A stretch of DNA of 64,000 nucleotides from contig NZ_BDBR01000039.1 in assembly GCF_001613085.1 (NCBI RefSeq), positions 1 through 64,000 on the forward strand, read 5' to 3'. This DNA comes from Nocardia salmonicida NBRC 13393. GTDB taxonomy: Bacteria > Actinomycetota > Actinomycetes > Mycobacteriales > Mycobacteriaceae. Below are positions 8,703 through 19,045 of this stretch, in pieces (positions within the stretch are counted from its first letter, which is position 1; every line of letters begins with the position of its first letter). A program made the position numbers and the translations under genes. Below the pieces are notes generated by a model. It was not told where the DNA came from, ran no database searches, and worked only from the letters and a program-made list of their open reading frames with translations.

Positions 8703-11700
8703 ATGTCTGAGCCGACCAAGAACCCGCAGGGGACGCCTGGTGGACGTGGACCGCGTCGACGTCCTGGTGCCGCCGACGACGCGCAGTTCGGGCTATTCGA
8801 ACTGGAAGGACCCGACGATGACCAGTCCGCAGGACAACCCGATCGACCCGTGGGTGAGGGCCGAAGTCTCCCGGATCTGGCGGGAGTGGGTGGGGATGGA
8901 CCCGCAGATGCCGCCGGCGGAGCGCGAAGCCCTGATCGACCAGGAAGCGGCCCGGTTGACGGAGATGATCGAGGAGACCGTGGGCGACTCGGCTCACGGG
9001 TACCTGGTGGAGCAGTGGCGCCAGGAGCACCCCGGTCAGGACCCCGACTACCAGACGACCGTGGCCCTGACCGAGACGGCGTGGACCTCGGCGCGCAGCA
9101 AGATCCTCGAGACCGAGCTCTACCCGCAGGTGAGCTCCGAGGTCGCCCAGCAGGGCGCGGCCGAGATGCAGCATCTGGCCGAGAGCGCCCTGCGTCGGGC
9201 GAAGGTGCTCAAGGACGCTCGGGATCCGGACCGGTGGCAGCGGGGAATGGTCGACCCCAGCGAGCTGGCGACCACGATCGTGAACCGGGTGTGGGGGTAC
9301 GGGGGAAGCATGGAGTTCCAGGAGCTGGCGCTGGCGCTGATCCAGCAGCGTCTCGACGACAATCTCCCGACGCCGTCGACCAGCGCGGACCCGCTGCGCG
9401 AGGAGCTGGAACTGATGATCGACGAAGCGCTGCGGCGCAACAGCGCGACGTCTTAGACCTCGTCTACACCTGGGCGCAGCGGCGCCGCGATTTCGACGGC
9501 ATCCGGGAACGGGGCCTGGCGACCCGCCGCTCGCTCGATGACGCTCGTTCCCGGCTGGCGGCGGCCGATCCCGAAGATCGCAAGCTCACCGCCCGATTAC
9601 GCCAGTCGGTCTCCAAGCTCGAAGCCCGCCGTGAGCGCCTGCTCACCGAATATCGCGAAGCTCAAGCCGTCGTCGGCGACGTCGACACCCGTCTGCGTGA
9701 AGCCGGTGTCGACCCCGCCACCATCAACTACAAGGCGGCGCTGCGCGCAGGGCGCAAGATCACCGCCCCGGCCCCCGCAAGCGGACAGCAGCTCGAATTC
9801 CTGACCGAGATGCTGTCGCGGCGCGGCATCTCCGCCACTGCGGTCGACGACACGCTCACCACCGGTGAGGCCACCCGCGCGATCAAGACCGCGCTGACCG
9901 GCAAACAGCCCGCCCTGCGCTCCCCCGAGCCGGATCCCCCGGCCCAGGGCATCGCGAGCACGGACGCCCCGCGCGCCGACCAAGACCCGGCGCCGACCCC
10001 CGCCGCGGCCGCCGCAGAGACCGCTGCCGCCGAATCTGCAGCCGCCACCGAAGCGGTTCGCACCCGGGTTCTCGACACCATCGCCGGCCACGACGCCATC
10101 CGCAAGGTTGCCGCGGTCAGCGTGTTCGCGCTCTACCACGGGGCGGCATACCCCCAGGTCTGCGAACTGACCACGCTCGCGCTGGGCGATGTGATCGAGA
10201 ACAGCGAGAGCCCGGCCCAGCGCAGAGCCGCGCGGGAACTGCTCGCCGATCCCGCCACGCTGAGCCAACTCGCTCAGCAAGCCACCGAGGCGGTCTGGCA
10301 CAGCCAGCACACGCCAGACCCGGCCCGGCAAGCCGCGCAGGAACTCGGCGAACGAATCGCGGCCGAGCACGCGGCGACTGGTCTGCCCGCCGCGGGTGTA
10401 CAGGCCACGATCTTCGACGCCGCGATCGGCGCCGAGTCCGAACTCGCGCGCCAGAGCACGGTGCAAGACGCCATCGATGTCGCGACCACCGCGACCACCG
10501 TTGACTGGCATGCGCTGGGCCGTGCGGCGTTCGACCCGGCCACGGTCCTGCTCGACGCCGACCCCAGCAGCCACCCGCAGATGGTCGCGGCCCTGGCGGA
10601 ACTGCGCGCCGACAGCCCGATCGTCGAGACGATCACCGACCAGTTCACCCTGGGCTACAACAGTGCCCGCACCGCGCACTGTGAGCCGGCCTGCAACGAC
10701 ATCGTCGACACCCTGCTGGCCGATCCCGACGTGCGGGCCGCGGTGCGCGCCCACGATCCCGACCAGATCGGACCGGGCCGGGAGTTCGAGAACCTGCTGG
10801 TCGGCAAGCTCGATCAGATCGCGGTCACCGGCGACCTGGTGGCCGCCGCGATTGCCGAGCTGCGCTACGACGAGCACCTGTTCAGCTTCCTGCTGACCGA
10901 ACGACTACGGAGTGTCGCGCCAGACCCTTTAGGTGAGGTCGACGCGCCAGTCACTGCGAGCGCTGTCGACCACCCGACAGACGCAGTGCACGACACCGAT
11001 CCCGACGCCGGGGTGGTCGTCACCGATCCGGGCCCCGAGCCCACCGCTGAACCCACACTCCTCGACGGGGACGCTCCCGACGCCACCACGGTCGAGGAAA
11101 CCCCGGAGGCAGACCCGCCAGCGGTCGAGGTCGGCGAGCCGCCCGTCGAGGGCATCCCCGCGGCGGCCGCCGCCAGCGAGGAACCCAGCCGCGACGGCGC
11201 GCTGCCGCAGGTGCCGCAGGACGAAACCGGTGTGCCCCTGTCGAGGTGGGGCAGCACCGCACTGGTCGAAGCCGAACGCCCCGACGGGAGCCGCGTCTAC
11301 ATCGACGCGGCCACCCTGGTGCCGCCCGCGCCCGCCACCGAGTCCACGCCGGAACCGGACGACGCCGCGGTCGCACGGTCCGTCGAGGTCGACGAGCACC
11401 CCGTCGACGAGCACGCGGTCGACGAGCACGCGGTCGACAACGATACCGAGCCGGACGAAACCGCCCAGGTCGACGAGGAGCCCCCGGCGTCGGTCGAGAC
11501 CGTGCGCCGCGGCGAAGCCACCGACTTCGTCCTCGGCACACAGGTTCTCGTCCCGACCTCCCCCGCTGACCGGATCGCCGCCAACATCGAGGCGATCCGG
11601 CTGCTCACCCGGCTCGACGAGGCGGGCCGGTACGCCACCGCCGACGAGCAGGCCGTCCTCGCCCAATTCAGCGGGTGGGGCGGCGCGTGGCAGGTGTTCG

Positions 11701-14700
11701 ACACCGCCAAGACCGAGCACGAGCCCCAGCGCGAACAACTGCGCACCCTTCTCGGTGATCGCGAATACCGTGCCGCACGCCAGAGCACCGCCAACGCCCA
11801 CTACACCGACCCGGCCGTCGTGGCGGTGATGTGGGACGCCCTGGTCGAGGCTGGCCTCCCCGAAGACGCCAACGTTCTCGAACCAGGCTGCGGCGCAGGC
11901 CATTTCCTGGGACACGCCCCCGGCTGGGTCAACGCCGTCGGCGTCGAGGTCGATCCGACGACCGCGCGCATCGCGCACTACCTCTACCCGAGCCGCGAGG
12001 TCCGCAACCACGGATTCGAGCGCGACTTCTCCCCCACCGCCCGCTACGACGCCGCCATCGGCAACGTCCCGTTCGGCGACTACAGCCTCTACGACGACAA
12101 GTTCAACCCCAACGGGCTCAGCGTCCACAACTACTTCATCAAGAAGTCGCTGGCGCTGACCCAGCCCGGCGGCTACGTCGCGGTGATCACCTCGACCTTC
12201 ACCTCCGATGCCCGTCGTGAGGCCGCGCGGCGTGAGATCGCCGAACTCGGTGATCTCGTCGGCGCGGTCCGGCTGCCCAGCAAGGCTTTCGCCCGCCAGG
12301 CCGCCACCGACGTCGTCACCGACGTGCTGGTGTTCCGCCGGCGCGAACCCGACCGCGCCTACAGCCCCGAGACCAGCCGCTGGATCGAGGTCAACAAGTG
12401 GCAGATCGACGGCAAGTCGGTCACGCTCAACGACTACTTCGGCACCCACCGCGAACACATTCTCGGCACCGTCGAGGTCGGCTCCGGGATGTACGGGCAG
12501 GAGACCCTGCTCGTCCACGGCGACGACACCCGCCCGCTGGCCGATCAGCTGCGCCACGCGCTGCGCGGCATCATCGACCGCGCCCGAGACAACGACCTCG
12601 CGCTGTCGACGACCCCGGTGCCCGACGTCGTCACACCGGGACTCGACCGCGGCCAAACCCTGTCGGCCGTCGCGATCCCGGGCACGCTGCGCTGGGACGA
12701 AGCGACCGAGAGCTTCGACCAGTACGTCGTGGGCGACGGCTGGGAACCGGCCTACTGCAACGGCCGCGCACGTGCCCAGCAGTGGCTGCGGATGCTCGAC
12801 ATGGGCGACACCGTCATGGCGCTGAGCGAGGCCAGTCGCACCGAGTCCACGTACGAGGACCGCCAGGCACTGCGTGACCGGCTCAACGCCCAGTACGACG
12901 ACTACGTCGCCACCTACGGCGCGCTCAACCGCTACAAGTGGACCACTCACCGCGAACGCAACGACGAGCAACAGGCCCGCACCAAATTCGGTCGCCTCGA
13001 ACAGAAGTGGCGCCTGAACAACGGTGAACCGCTCATCAACGAGTACGGCGAGCCGGTCCTGGGCGACGACGGCAAGGTCATCAAGATCCCCGCCGAGGGA
13101 TCACTTCCTGACCACATCGCCGAGGAACTGCTCGAACAGTCCTACGAGCCCGACCAGAAGCCCTACAAGAAGCGTTCCCAGTTTGAGGGCGCGATCAAAC
13201 TCGACCCCCGCATCGCGATGGTGCGCGCCCTCGAGCACTACGACGACGACACTCACGTCGCGCGCAAGGCCTCGATCTTCACCGAGGACGCCGCCCGCTT
13301 CCACGAGCCGGCCGCGAGCGCCGACAACATCGACGAAGCGCTCGCGATCTGCTTCGACGAGCGCGGCCGCATCGAACCCGCGCGGATCGCCGAACTGCTC
13401 GACCTGAGCGTTGCCGAGGCCCTGGAACAGGCCGCGGGCAAGATCTTCCCCGATCTCGACCACCCCGGCGAGTGGGTGATCGCGCCCCGGTTCCTGTCCG
13501 GCAATGTCCGCGAGAAGCTGGCCAAGGCCAAGCTCGCGGCCGCCGAGGATCCGCAGCTGCACGGCCCGTCGGTGGCGGCGCTGACCGACGCGATTCCTCC
13601 CGATGTCGATCTGACCAAGATCTCTATCCGGCCCGGCGCGGAGTGGCTCGGCGTCGATACCTACCGCGAGTTCTTCCAGGCCGAATTCGATCTGGGCTCC
13701 CACGACATCAGCATCGAGTTCTCCCCGATCAGCGGATCGTGGCAGATCGAGACCAAGCGCTATCCGCTGTGGGCGGCACCGGATACCGGCTACCGCGATG
13801 CGTGGGGACTCGAGTCGGCCGACATCTCCGGTGTCGAGCTGTTCGAGATGATCGCCAACAACAAGGCGGTCCAGTCGGCGAAGTCCGGCGATGAACTGAT
13901 GGCCGCGCCCAAGCCGCGGTTCCATCCCGAGCGCACCGAGCTGCTGCGCGCCAAGGCCGTTCAGCTCGAAGAGACGTTCAGCCGGTGGCTCTGGGCCGAC
14001 CCGGAGCGCGCGGATCGGCTGACCCGCAGGTTCAACGAAGCGCTCAACAGCTTCAACCGGGTCCAGTACCCGACTGAACACAAGACCTTCCCCGGCCTGA
14101 ACCCGAAATACATCCCCTACGACTATCAGGCCCAGGCTGTTGTCCGGCAGCTGCACGAAGAGACGATCCTGCTCGACCACTGCGTCGGTGCGGGCAAGAC
14201 CCTGACCATCGCCATGACGTGCATGGAGATGCGCCGACTCGGCCAGGTCCGCCAGCCCTGGATCGTGGTGCCGAACTTCCTGGTCGACCAGTGGCACCGG
14301 GAAGTGCTCGACGCCTACCCCAGCGCCAACATCCTGGTGGCCACCGATCTCGACGGCCCCCCGGCGCGGCAGCGGTTCATCGCCCAGACCGCTGTCGGTG
14401 ACTGGGACATGGTCATCGTGCCGCAGTCGGTGTTCGGGCTGATCGGTGTCAGCAACGAGTACCAGGCCACCTACATCGAGAAGCAGATCACGGTACTGGA
14501 AGAGCGCCTGGAGGAGGCCAAGTTCCTCTCCGGAGGGGAACAGACCCACTCGGTCAAGCAGATCGCCAAGGCGATCGAGCGCGAGAAGGCCCGCCACAGC
14601 AAACTGATCAAGGGCAAGAGCCGCGACACCGGCTTGACCTTCGAGCAGTCCGGCGCCGACTTCCTCTTCATCGACGAGGCGCACCTGTACAAGAACCTCA

Positions 14701-17546
14701 CCAGGGCGAGCGCCAGCGAAGACCTCGCCCTCATCGATGGGTCGCTGCGCTCGTCGGACCTGGAAATGAAGGCGCTGCTGATGCGCGAGCGCGCCGAGGA
14801 GCGCAACCGCGCCGAGGGTCGGCCGTTCGCGCCGGCGAGGGCGATGTCGTTCGCCACGGGTACCCCGGTGTCGAACTCTCTCGGCGAGCTGTGGGTGATG
14901 AAACGGTTCCTGCGCCCGGACTTGCTGGCCAAGGCAGGGATGTCCCATATCGATGCGTGGGCGCAAACTTTCGCTCAGCAGCGCACGACCGTCGAGATGA
15001 ACATCACCGGCTCGTCGCTGCGGCCGGTCTCACGCATGGCCGAGTACAACAACATGCCGCAGCTGCTGGCCATGCTCGATCAGTTCCGCGACGTCGTCAC
15101 CCAGGACCGGATCCCGGCCGAGCTGCCCGCGCTCAAGGATGGCAAACGCACGGTCGTGGAGTTCGAGCTGTCCCAGCAGGTCCGGGACTTCATGCACGAC
15201 CTCGACGCGCGCATGGCCCAGACGACGGGCAAGACGATGCACATCGACAACGCGCTCAAGATCGGCTCCGACGGGCTCAACGCCAGCCTCTATCCACCGC
15301 TGGCCAACCTGCCCGAGCCCGATCCCGACAACAACCGGATCGCGATCACCGCCAACATCCTGTGGCGCATCCACAGCGAGAATGCCGAGGTGTTCACGCC
15401 CGCCGACAAGGCCGGGCCCGACGCGACCGGTGTCTTCCAGCTCGTCTTCTGCGACCGCGGCACGCCGAAGGCCACCGATCACAAACGCACCCAGAACCTC
15501 TACACCCGGCTGCGTGACGAGCTGGTCGCACGCGGAATGCGGGAAGAGGAGATCGCCTTCATCCACCATTACCCGTCTGCGCGGGCCAAGCAGCAGCTGT
15601 TCGCCGACTGCCGCGCCGGCCGGGTCCGGGTGCTCATCGGTAGCACCGAGAAGATGGGCGTCGGCATGAATGTCCAGCGCCTGGCCAAGAGTCTGGTTCA
15701 CCTGTCGGTGCCCTACCGTGCATCCGATCTGGCCCAGCGCGAAGGCCGAATCATTCGCCAAGGCAACAGGATGTCCGAGGTCGAGATCATCTCCCCCGTC
15801 GCGGTGAAGTCCTATGACGGCACCTCATGGCAGATCATCGAGCGCAAGGCCCACATCGACACCTACCTGCGTTCGGCGGACTGCCCCACCACGATCGAAG
15901 ACGTCGGTGGCGACATGGCCGTCTCGGCGGCCCAGACCAAGGCCGCGGCCACCGGCGACCCGGTCTACATCGCCGCCGTCGAGAAAGAAGCCGAGGTCAA
16001 GGCGTTGCGCGCCGAGCAGACCATGATCGCCCAGGCCGCGGCCTCCCGGGCGCACACCGTGCTCAAGCTCGAACAGTCCCTGCCCATCCGGGAACAGGAG
16101 CTGCGCGAACTCGACGCCATGGTCGAGCCCCTCAGCCGGTGGCGCGCCGCCGACCGCGAAGACCGGGTCCTGGTCATCAACGGGCGCACCTACCCAGCCC
16201 GCGACACCAGCAAGATCGCCGAAGGCGTGCAGGACACACTGTCTGAACTCAGCTCCCGCCGTCGGCGCGCCGCCGCGACCGAGACAGACGCCGAGCCCCT
16301 CAAATTCTTCGAGATCGAGGGCGTGCCGGTCTACGCCTACATCACCCGAACAACCCACGCGTTGGTGCTGACCATGGACGGCGGTCTCACCCGTGTGCTC
16401 GCCGCCAGCGAGGCAGACAAGGCAGATGACTGGGGGGTGAGCGTCGCCCGGGCGCACGGCATCGTGCAACGAGTCCACAACATGATCGATGACGCGATCG
16501 CCAAGCGCGAGCCCGCAGCAGAACTGGTCGAGGAAGTCCGCCGACGAATCGAGACGTTGAGCAACGAAGCCGATCGGGAATTCACCCGCGGCGACGAGCT
16601 CGTGCAGGCCGAGCACGACCTGGCGGCGATGAAAGCCCGCATCAGCGCCCAGGAGAACTCCCCTGCGGCCCTGCACAAGCGCGCCGCAGACTTCGACCGT
16701 CGCCAGTCGATGGGCCAATACCAAGGCTGGACATTGGATCTCAACCCCACCGAGGGGCGTGCCGACGATCTCGGCATTCCCCGCGACTCGCTCAAAGAGC
16801 TGGTTCCGGTGTGGATGAACGACCACGCCAGCGCCTGGAAGGCCCGCGCCGGAGAGCGGGAAGCGGCGCGACGAGCCGACCCTTGGCAGCCGACCTCATC
16901 CGATGGGTCGCGCTATCAATACGGCGGCCTGCGCGAGGACGGCGAGCCCGGTGCCAGCGTGGAATGGACCGGGGAGGACTGGCATTGGATTGCCTGGGAC
17001 GGCCAGGGCAACACCGACAACTCGGTGATGGCGCGCCGCGACGCCGCGCAGCAGGCCGCTCGCAGTGCGCTCGTCGCGATGCTGCCTGCTGAGGATCCCG
17101 CCCACGCGCCGAACTCTTTCCCCGCCCACACCGAGCCTGAACCGGACGTCGACGTCGCCAAACAACGTCTCGAACTGCGGCGTCGGGGCGAGCAAGTAGC
17201 GCAGGACCGCCCGGATTGGACAGCGCACCTGGGTCCTGTGCCGACCAGGCCAGCTGACCGCGAAGACTGGATCAGCACCGCCGGACAGCTGGCACTCGCC
17301 CGCGAGAACGCCGGAATCCCCGACACCGACACCAGTTTGATGGGCCCACGGCCAGAAGGCGAAGGGCAGGGTGGCGAGTGGGACCGGCTCACCGAGCATG
17401 CCGCCGAGCTACGCGCTGCGGCCGCTCAACACAGCGAACACGAGCAGCCGCACGCACCCGAGCACCATCACGAACAGGCTCAACAGCATCAGCGCCCCAG
17501 CCCCGCGCCGGAGCCGCCCGCACCGCATCTCGCCCCGTCGATCTAA
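8703..17546 (+). CDS. Giant N6-adenine methylase / SNF2-type helicase (DarB-like)
   Basis: The frame is open for 2947 codons from an ATG at 8703 (Shine-Dalgarno GGGGAGG 5 nt upstream). Residue numbers use that start. From about 1060 there is an N6-adenine methyltransferase: motif I VLEPGCGAGHFLG and catalytic motif IV NVPFGDY, a variant of NPPF/Y. A superfamily 2 helicase follows with Walker A CVGAGKT (about 1825), DEAH box FIDEAHLYK (about 1991) and motif VI QREGRIIRQGNR (about 2345). A PDW-HLGP domain ends the protein. This fusion is typical of DarB-like anti-restriction or DNA-protection proteins of conjugative elements, so protection of transferred DNA is likely. The first 250 codons overlap another well-coded gene (8818-9456) and are G/R/P/D-rich like an out-of-frame shadow, yet no ATG/GTG/TTG occurs in this frame from 9457 to about 9800. 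The true start is therefore unresolved. Confidence 0.85.
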   Translation: MSEPTKNPQGTPGGRGPRRRPGAADDAQFGLFELEGPDDDQSAGQPDRPVGEGRSLPDLAGVGGDGPADAAGGARSPDRPGSGPVDGDDRGDRGRLGSRVPGGAVAPGAPRSGPRLPDDRGPDRDGVDLGAQQDPRDRALPAGELRGRPAGRGRDAASGRERPASGEGAQGRSGSGPVAAGNGRPQRAGDHDREPGVGVRGKHGVPGAGAGADPAASRRQSPDAVDQRGPAARGAGTDDRRSAAAQQRDVLDLVYTWAQRRRDFDGIRERGLATRRSLDDARSRLAAADPEDRKLTARLRQSVSKLEARRERLLTEYREAQAVVGDVDTRLREAGVDPATINYKAALRAGRKITAPAPASGQQLEFLTEMLSRRGISATAVDDTLTTGEATRAIKTALTGKQPALRSPEPDPPAQGIASTDAPRADQDPAPTPAAAAAETAAAESAAATEAVRTRVLDTIAGHDAIRKVAAVSVFALYHGAAYPQVCELTTLALGDVIENSESPAQRRAARELLADPATLSQLAQQATEAVWHSQHTPDPARQAAQELGERIAAEHAATGLPAAGVQATIFDAAIGAESELARQSTVQDAIDVATTATTVDWHALGRAAFDPATVLLDADPSSHPQMVAALAELRADSPIVETITDQFTLGYNSARTAHCEPACNDIVDTLLADPDVRAAVRAHDPDQIGPGREFENLLVGKLDQIAVTGDLVAAAIAELRYDEHLFSFLLTERLRSVAPDPLGEVDAPVTASAVDHPTDAVHDTDPDAGVVVTDPGPEPTAEPTLLDGDAPDATTVEETPEADPPAVEVGEPPVEGIPAAAAASEEPSRDGALPQVPQDETGVPLSRWGSTALVEAERPDGSRVYIDAATLVPPAPATESTPEPDDAAVARSVEVDEHPVDEHAVDEHAVDNDTEPDETAQVDEEPPASVETVRRGEATDFVLGTQVLVPTSPADRIAANIEAIRLLTRLDEAGRYATADEQAVLAQFSGWGGAWQVFDTAKTEHEPQREQLRTLLGDREYRAARQSTANAHYTDPAVVAVMWDALVEAGLPEDANVLEPGCGAGHFLGHAPGWVNAVGVEVDPTTARIAHYLYPSREVRNHGFERDFSPTARYDAAIGNVPFGDYSLYDDKFNPNGLSVHNYFIKKSLALTQPGGYVAVITSTFTSDARREAARREIAELGDLVGAVRLPSKAFARQAATDVVTDVLVFRRREPDRAYSPETSRWIEVNKWQIDGKSVTLNDYFGTHREHILGTVEVGSGMYGQETLLVHGDDTRPLADQLRHALRGIIDRARDNDLALSTTPVPDVVTPGLDRGQTLSAVAIPGTLRWDEATESFDQYVVGDGWEPAYCNGRARAQQWLRMLDMGDTVMALSEASRTESTYEDRQALRDRLNAQYDDYVATYGALNRYKWTTHRERNDEQQARTKFGRLEQKWRLNNGEPLINEYGEPVLGDDGKVIKIPAEGSLPDHIAEELLEQSYEPDQKPYKKRSQFEGAIKLDPRIAMVRALEHYDDDTHVARKASIFTEDAARFHEPAASADNIDEALAICFDERGRIEPARIAELLDLSVAEALEQAAGKIFPDLDHPGEWVIAPRFLSGNVREKLAKAKLAAAEDPQLHGPSVAALTDAIPPDVDLTKISIRPGAEWLGVDTYREFFQAEFDLGSHDISIEFSPISGSWQIETKRYPLWAAPDTGYRDAWGLESADISGVELFEMIANNKAVQSAKSGDELMAAPKPRFHPERTELLRAKAVQLEETFSRWLWADPERADRLTRRFNEALNSFNRVQYPTEHKTFPGLNPKYIPYDYQAQAVVRQLHEETILLDHCVGAGKTLTIAMTCMEMRRLGQVRQPWIVVPNFLVDQWHREVLDAYPSANILVATDLDGPPARQRFIAQTAVGDWDMVIVPQSVFGLIGVSNEYQATYIEKQITVLEERLEEAKFLSGGEQTHSVKQIAKAIEREKARHSKLIKGKSRDTGLTFEQSGADFLFIDEAHLYKNLTRASASEDLALIDGSLRSSDLEMKALLMRERAEERNRAEGRPFAPARAMSFATGTPVSNSLGELWVMKRFLRPDLLAKAGMSHIDAWAQTFAQQRTTVEMNITGSSLRPVSRMAEYNNMPQLLAMLDQFRDVVTQDRIPAELPALKDGKRTVVEFELSQQVRDFMHDLDARMAQTTGKTMHIDNALKIGSDGLNASLYPPLANLPEPDPDNNRIAITANILWRIHSENAEVFTPADKAGPDATGVFQLVFCDRGTPKATDHKRTQNLYTRLRDELVARGMREEEIAFIHHYPSARAKQQLFADCRAGRVRVLIGSTEKMGVGMNVQRLAKSLVHLSVPYRASDLAQREGRIIRQGNRMSEVEIISPVAVKSYDGTSWQIIERKAHIDTYLRSADCPTTIEDVGGDMAVSAAQTKAAATGDPVYIAAVEKEAEVKALRAEQTMIAQAAASRAHTVLKLEQSLPIREQELRELDAMVEPLSRWRAADREDRVLVINGRTYPARDTSKIAEGVQDTLSELSSRRRRAAATETDAEPLKFFEIEGVPVYAYITRTTHALVLTMDGGLTRVLAASEADKADDWGVSVARAHGIVQRVHNMIDDAIAKREPAAELVEEVRRRIETLSNEADREFTRGDELVQAEHDLAAMKARISAQENSPAALHKRAADFDRRQSMGQYQGWTLDLNPTEGRADDLGIPRDSLKELVPVWMNDHASAWKARAGEREAARRADPWQPTSSDGSRYQYGGLREDGEPGASVEWTGEDWHWIAWDGQGNTDNSVMARRDAAQQAARSALVAMLPAEDPAHAPNSFPAHTEPEPDVDVAKQRLELRRRGEQVAQDRPDWTAHLGPVPTRPADREDWISTAGQLALARENAGIPDTDTSLMGPRPEGEGQGGEWDRLTEHAAELRAAAAQHSEHEQPHAPEHHHEQAQQHQRPSPAPEPPAPHLAPSI
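8818..9456 (+). CDS. Unknown acidic helical protein, 212 aa
   Basis: A mostly helical, acidic soluble protein (DPWVRAEVSRIWREWVG, then acidic helices) with no recognised family. It has strong coding bias: nearly all third codon positions are G or C in this frame, unlike the giant frame that overlaps it throughout. ATG 8818 follows GGAAGG. The frame is open back to an ATG at 8638 with its own GGAGAGAGGAG, so a 272-residue form is possible, but residues before 8818 look non-coding. The stop falls exactly where the giant frame begins to look like real protein, which hints at coupling or frameshifting into it. Confidence 0.65.
   Translation: MTSPQDNPIDPWVRAEVSRIWREWVGMDPQMPPAEREALIDQEAARLTEMIEETVGDSAHGYLVEQWRQEHPGQDPDYQTTVALTETAWTSARSKILETELYPQVSSEVAQQGAAEMQHLAESALRRAKVLKDARDPDRWQRGMVDPSELATTIVNRVWGYGGSMEFQELALALIQQRLDDNLPTPSTSADPLREELELMIDEALRRNSATS
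17211..17420 (+). other. PDW-HLGP shared domain, copy 2 (giant helicase C-terminus)
   Basis: The last structured segment of the giant protein repeats the pattern seen at the TraA C-terminus: RPDWTAHLGPVP, then W....GQLALARE..GI.DTD, then MGPRP and a helix. A low-complexity His/Gln/Pro tail follows to the stop. Confidence 0.7.
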
Positions 17547-17571
17547 CTCCCGCGCCGGATTACGGAAGAAG

Positions 17572-17624
17572 GAACAGGCCGCGGGCCCGCCCAGTCGGTA
17601 GCTGGTCGGGCCCGCGGCTTGTTC
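17572..17624. terminator. Strong terminator hairpin between convergent genes
   Basis: Inverted arms of 18 bp (17572-17589 and 17607-17624) match at 17 positions around a 17-nt loop; the stem core is GCCGCGGGCCCG. It sits between the giant helicase gene (ends 17546) and the last gene of the minus-strand transfer operon (ends 17639). It would end transcription from both sides, and it carries no T-run. Confidence 0.75.
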
Positions 17625-17638
17625 ACCTGAGCTCACGC

Positions 17639-19000
17639 TCAGGCGGCATCCGCCGGGGGAAGGGCCCCGGCGAAGAATGTGGCGTAGTCGTCGGCGGACA
17701 GTTTGCCGTCCATCGACAGCGCGACCCGCAAGGCGGCGATGCTGCTGGAACGGGGCACCCCGCGCCGTTCGGCATCACCGATCGTAGTCGCGACGGTGTG
17801 ACGGGCAAGGATCGGATGATGGCGGATCAGCCAGTCCAGCATCGTCGCGACCTTCCAGTTCAGCGCGACGTCGCGGCGTTCGGAGCCACTGGCCACGGCC
17901 ACGTCGCGGTCGGAGAGGAATTGGTGCAGGATCGCCGAGCGCACGGTGCCGGCCAAGGCCTGCGCCGGGATGATGTCGTCGAGTTTGAGGGCGACCACCG
18001 TGGCCAGTTCGTCGGCGACCTCGTGCACGGCGGTTTCGTTGCGTGCCCGCAGGACCCAGCGCTTGCGGCGCTCGGGCCGCCACAGCCGGGCGAAGAACGA
18101 CGCGGCGAACTTCTCCCACAGCTCATGGATGCCGACCGGCATCTCGGTGGCGCTGTTCGACAACGCCGCAGCGGTGGCGTCGGTCGAGCGCTGCATCGCT
18201 TCGACCCATTCGTCGGCCACTGGGCGCGACCACACGTTCCGGCCCGCGATCGCCGCCTGTGGCGAGGGCAGTTCGACTTGGCCGCGGGCGATCTGGGTGC
18301 GCAGCGCTGACGGCTCGGCGCCGATCATCTCGGCGATCTCCGGTGCCCCGATGAGCTGGTCACCGGCAAGCTCCGGCGCGGACAGGTTGACCACGCATTG
18401 CGCGAACGGGAGTGCGTCTGCAGGGCGGGCGGCGGCCCAGGCGGCGAGGTGGTGATCCCACCGGCGCACTGGGGCGGCGGTGGCCTCGACATCAGCGATG
18501 TCGAGGACGGCGGCGGGGTCGATAGGGCGATCGGTGAGCAGGTCTGCGGCGGTGACGGTGGTCGCCATGGGCACGGCTCGGTTGACGAATCGCTCGGCGA
18601 CGCCGTCCCACAGCTGTGCGGGTCGGAACCAGTGGCTGCCGTCCCACCAGTACCCGCCTGCGCGGAACAGCAGCGGCTCGTTGCTCCACTGCTCGTGCAG
18701 TTGACCGGCCGCGGCGTTGTCGACCAGCACGACCGAACGGCCCAGGCCGGGGTGAAAGCGCACGCACCAGGCCAGATCGGTGCGCCGGGGGTCTGTGGTG
18801 AAGGCCCACCACGGGCTGTTGTCCCACTCGGCGGCGCGTGGCCAGTCGAACCGGGCCCACGTCGGCTGGCCGGGAAGGCGGCCGATCGCCTCGATGGCCC
18901 GGGCGTCGGTGGTGGGGATGTGGGAGTCGTCGACGAAGGGCAGGTCAGGGATCGGATGATCGGTCGACAACCCGTTCGCCACCGGCACCACCGTCTGCAT
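17639..19000 (-). CDS. Unknown protein with HTH-like segment, 453 aa
   Basis: The last gene of the transfer operon; I do not recognise it. The N-terminal half is tryptophan-rich (WARFDWPRAAEWDNSPWW, later GGYWWDGSHWFRPAQLW). A middle segment, GAPEIAEMIGAEPSALRTQIARG, resembles an excisionase/MerR-like helix-turn-helix followed by a WSRP wing. The C-terminal third is helical. ATG 19000 is chosen because GGAGA lies 10 nt upstream; an ATG at 19018 lacks a ribosome site. It is separated from the preceding gene by the 37-bp palindrome at 19046-19082, so it may have its own control. DNA binding is inference. Confidence 0.7.
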   Translation of the reverse strand: MQTVVPVANGLSTDHPIPDLPFVDDSHIPTTDARAIEAIGRLPGQPTWARFDWPRAAEWDNSPWWAFTTDPRRTDLAWCVRFHPGLGRSVVLVDNAAAGQLHEQWSNEPLLFRAGGYWWDGSHWFRPAQLWDGVAERFVNRAVPMATTVTAADLLTDRPIDPAAVLDIADVEATAAPVRRWDHHLAAWAAARPADALPFAQCVVNLSAPELAGDQLIGAPEIAEMIGAEPSALRTQIARGQVELPSPQAAIAGRNVWSRPVADEWVEAMQRSTDATAAALSNSATEMPVGIHELWEKFAASFFARLWRPERRKRWVLRARNETAVHEVADELATVVALKLDDIIPAQALAGTVRSAILHQFLSDRDVAVASGSERRDVALNWKVATMLDWLIRHHPILARHTVATTIGDAERRGVPRSSSIAALRVALSMDGKLSADDYATFFAGALPPADAA

Positions 19001-19045
19001 GCTGTGTCTCCGCTTCATTGTTGTCACGTGGTCTGAAAGAAGCTG

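Noticed and set aside
10929..12971. 680-codon minus-strand frame inside the giant helicase gene
   Set aside because: Low-complexity G/V/R/D composition typical of an antisense shadow in high-GC DNA; the plus strand has clear methylase motifs.
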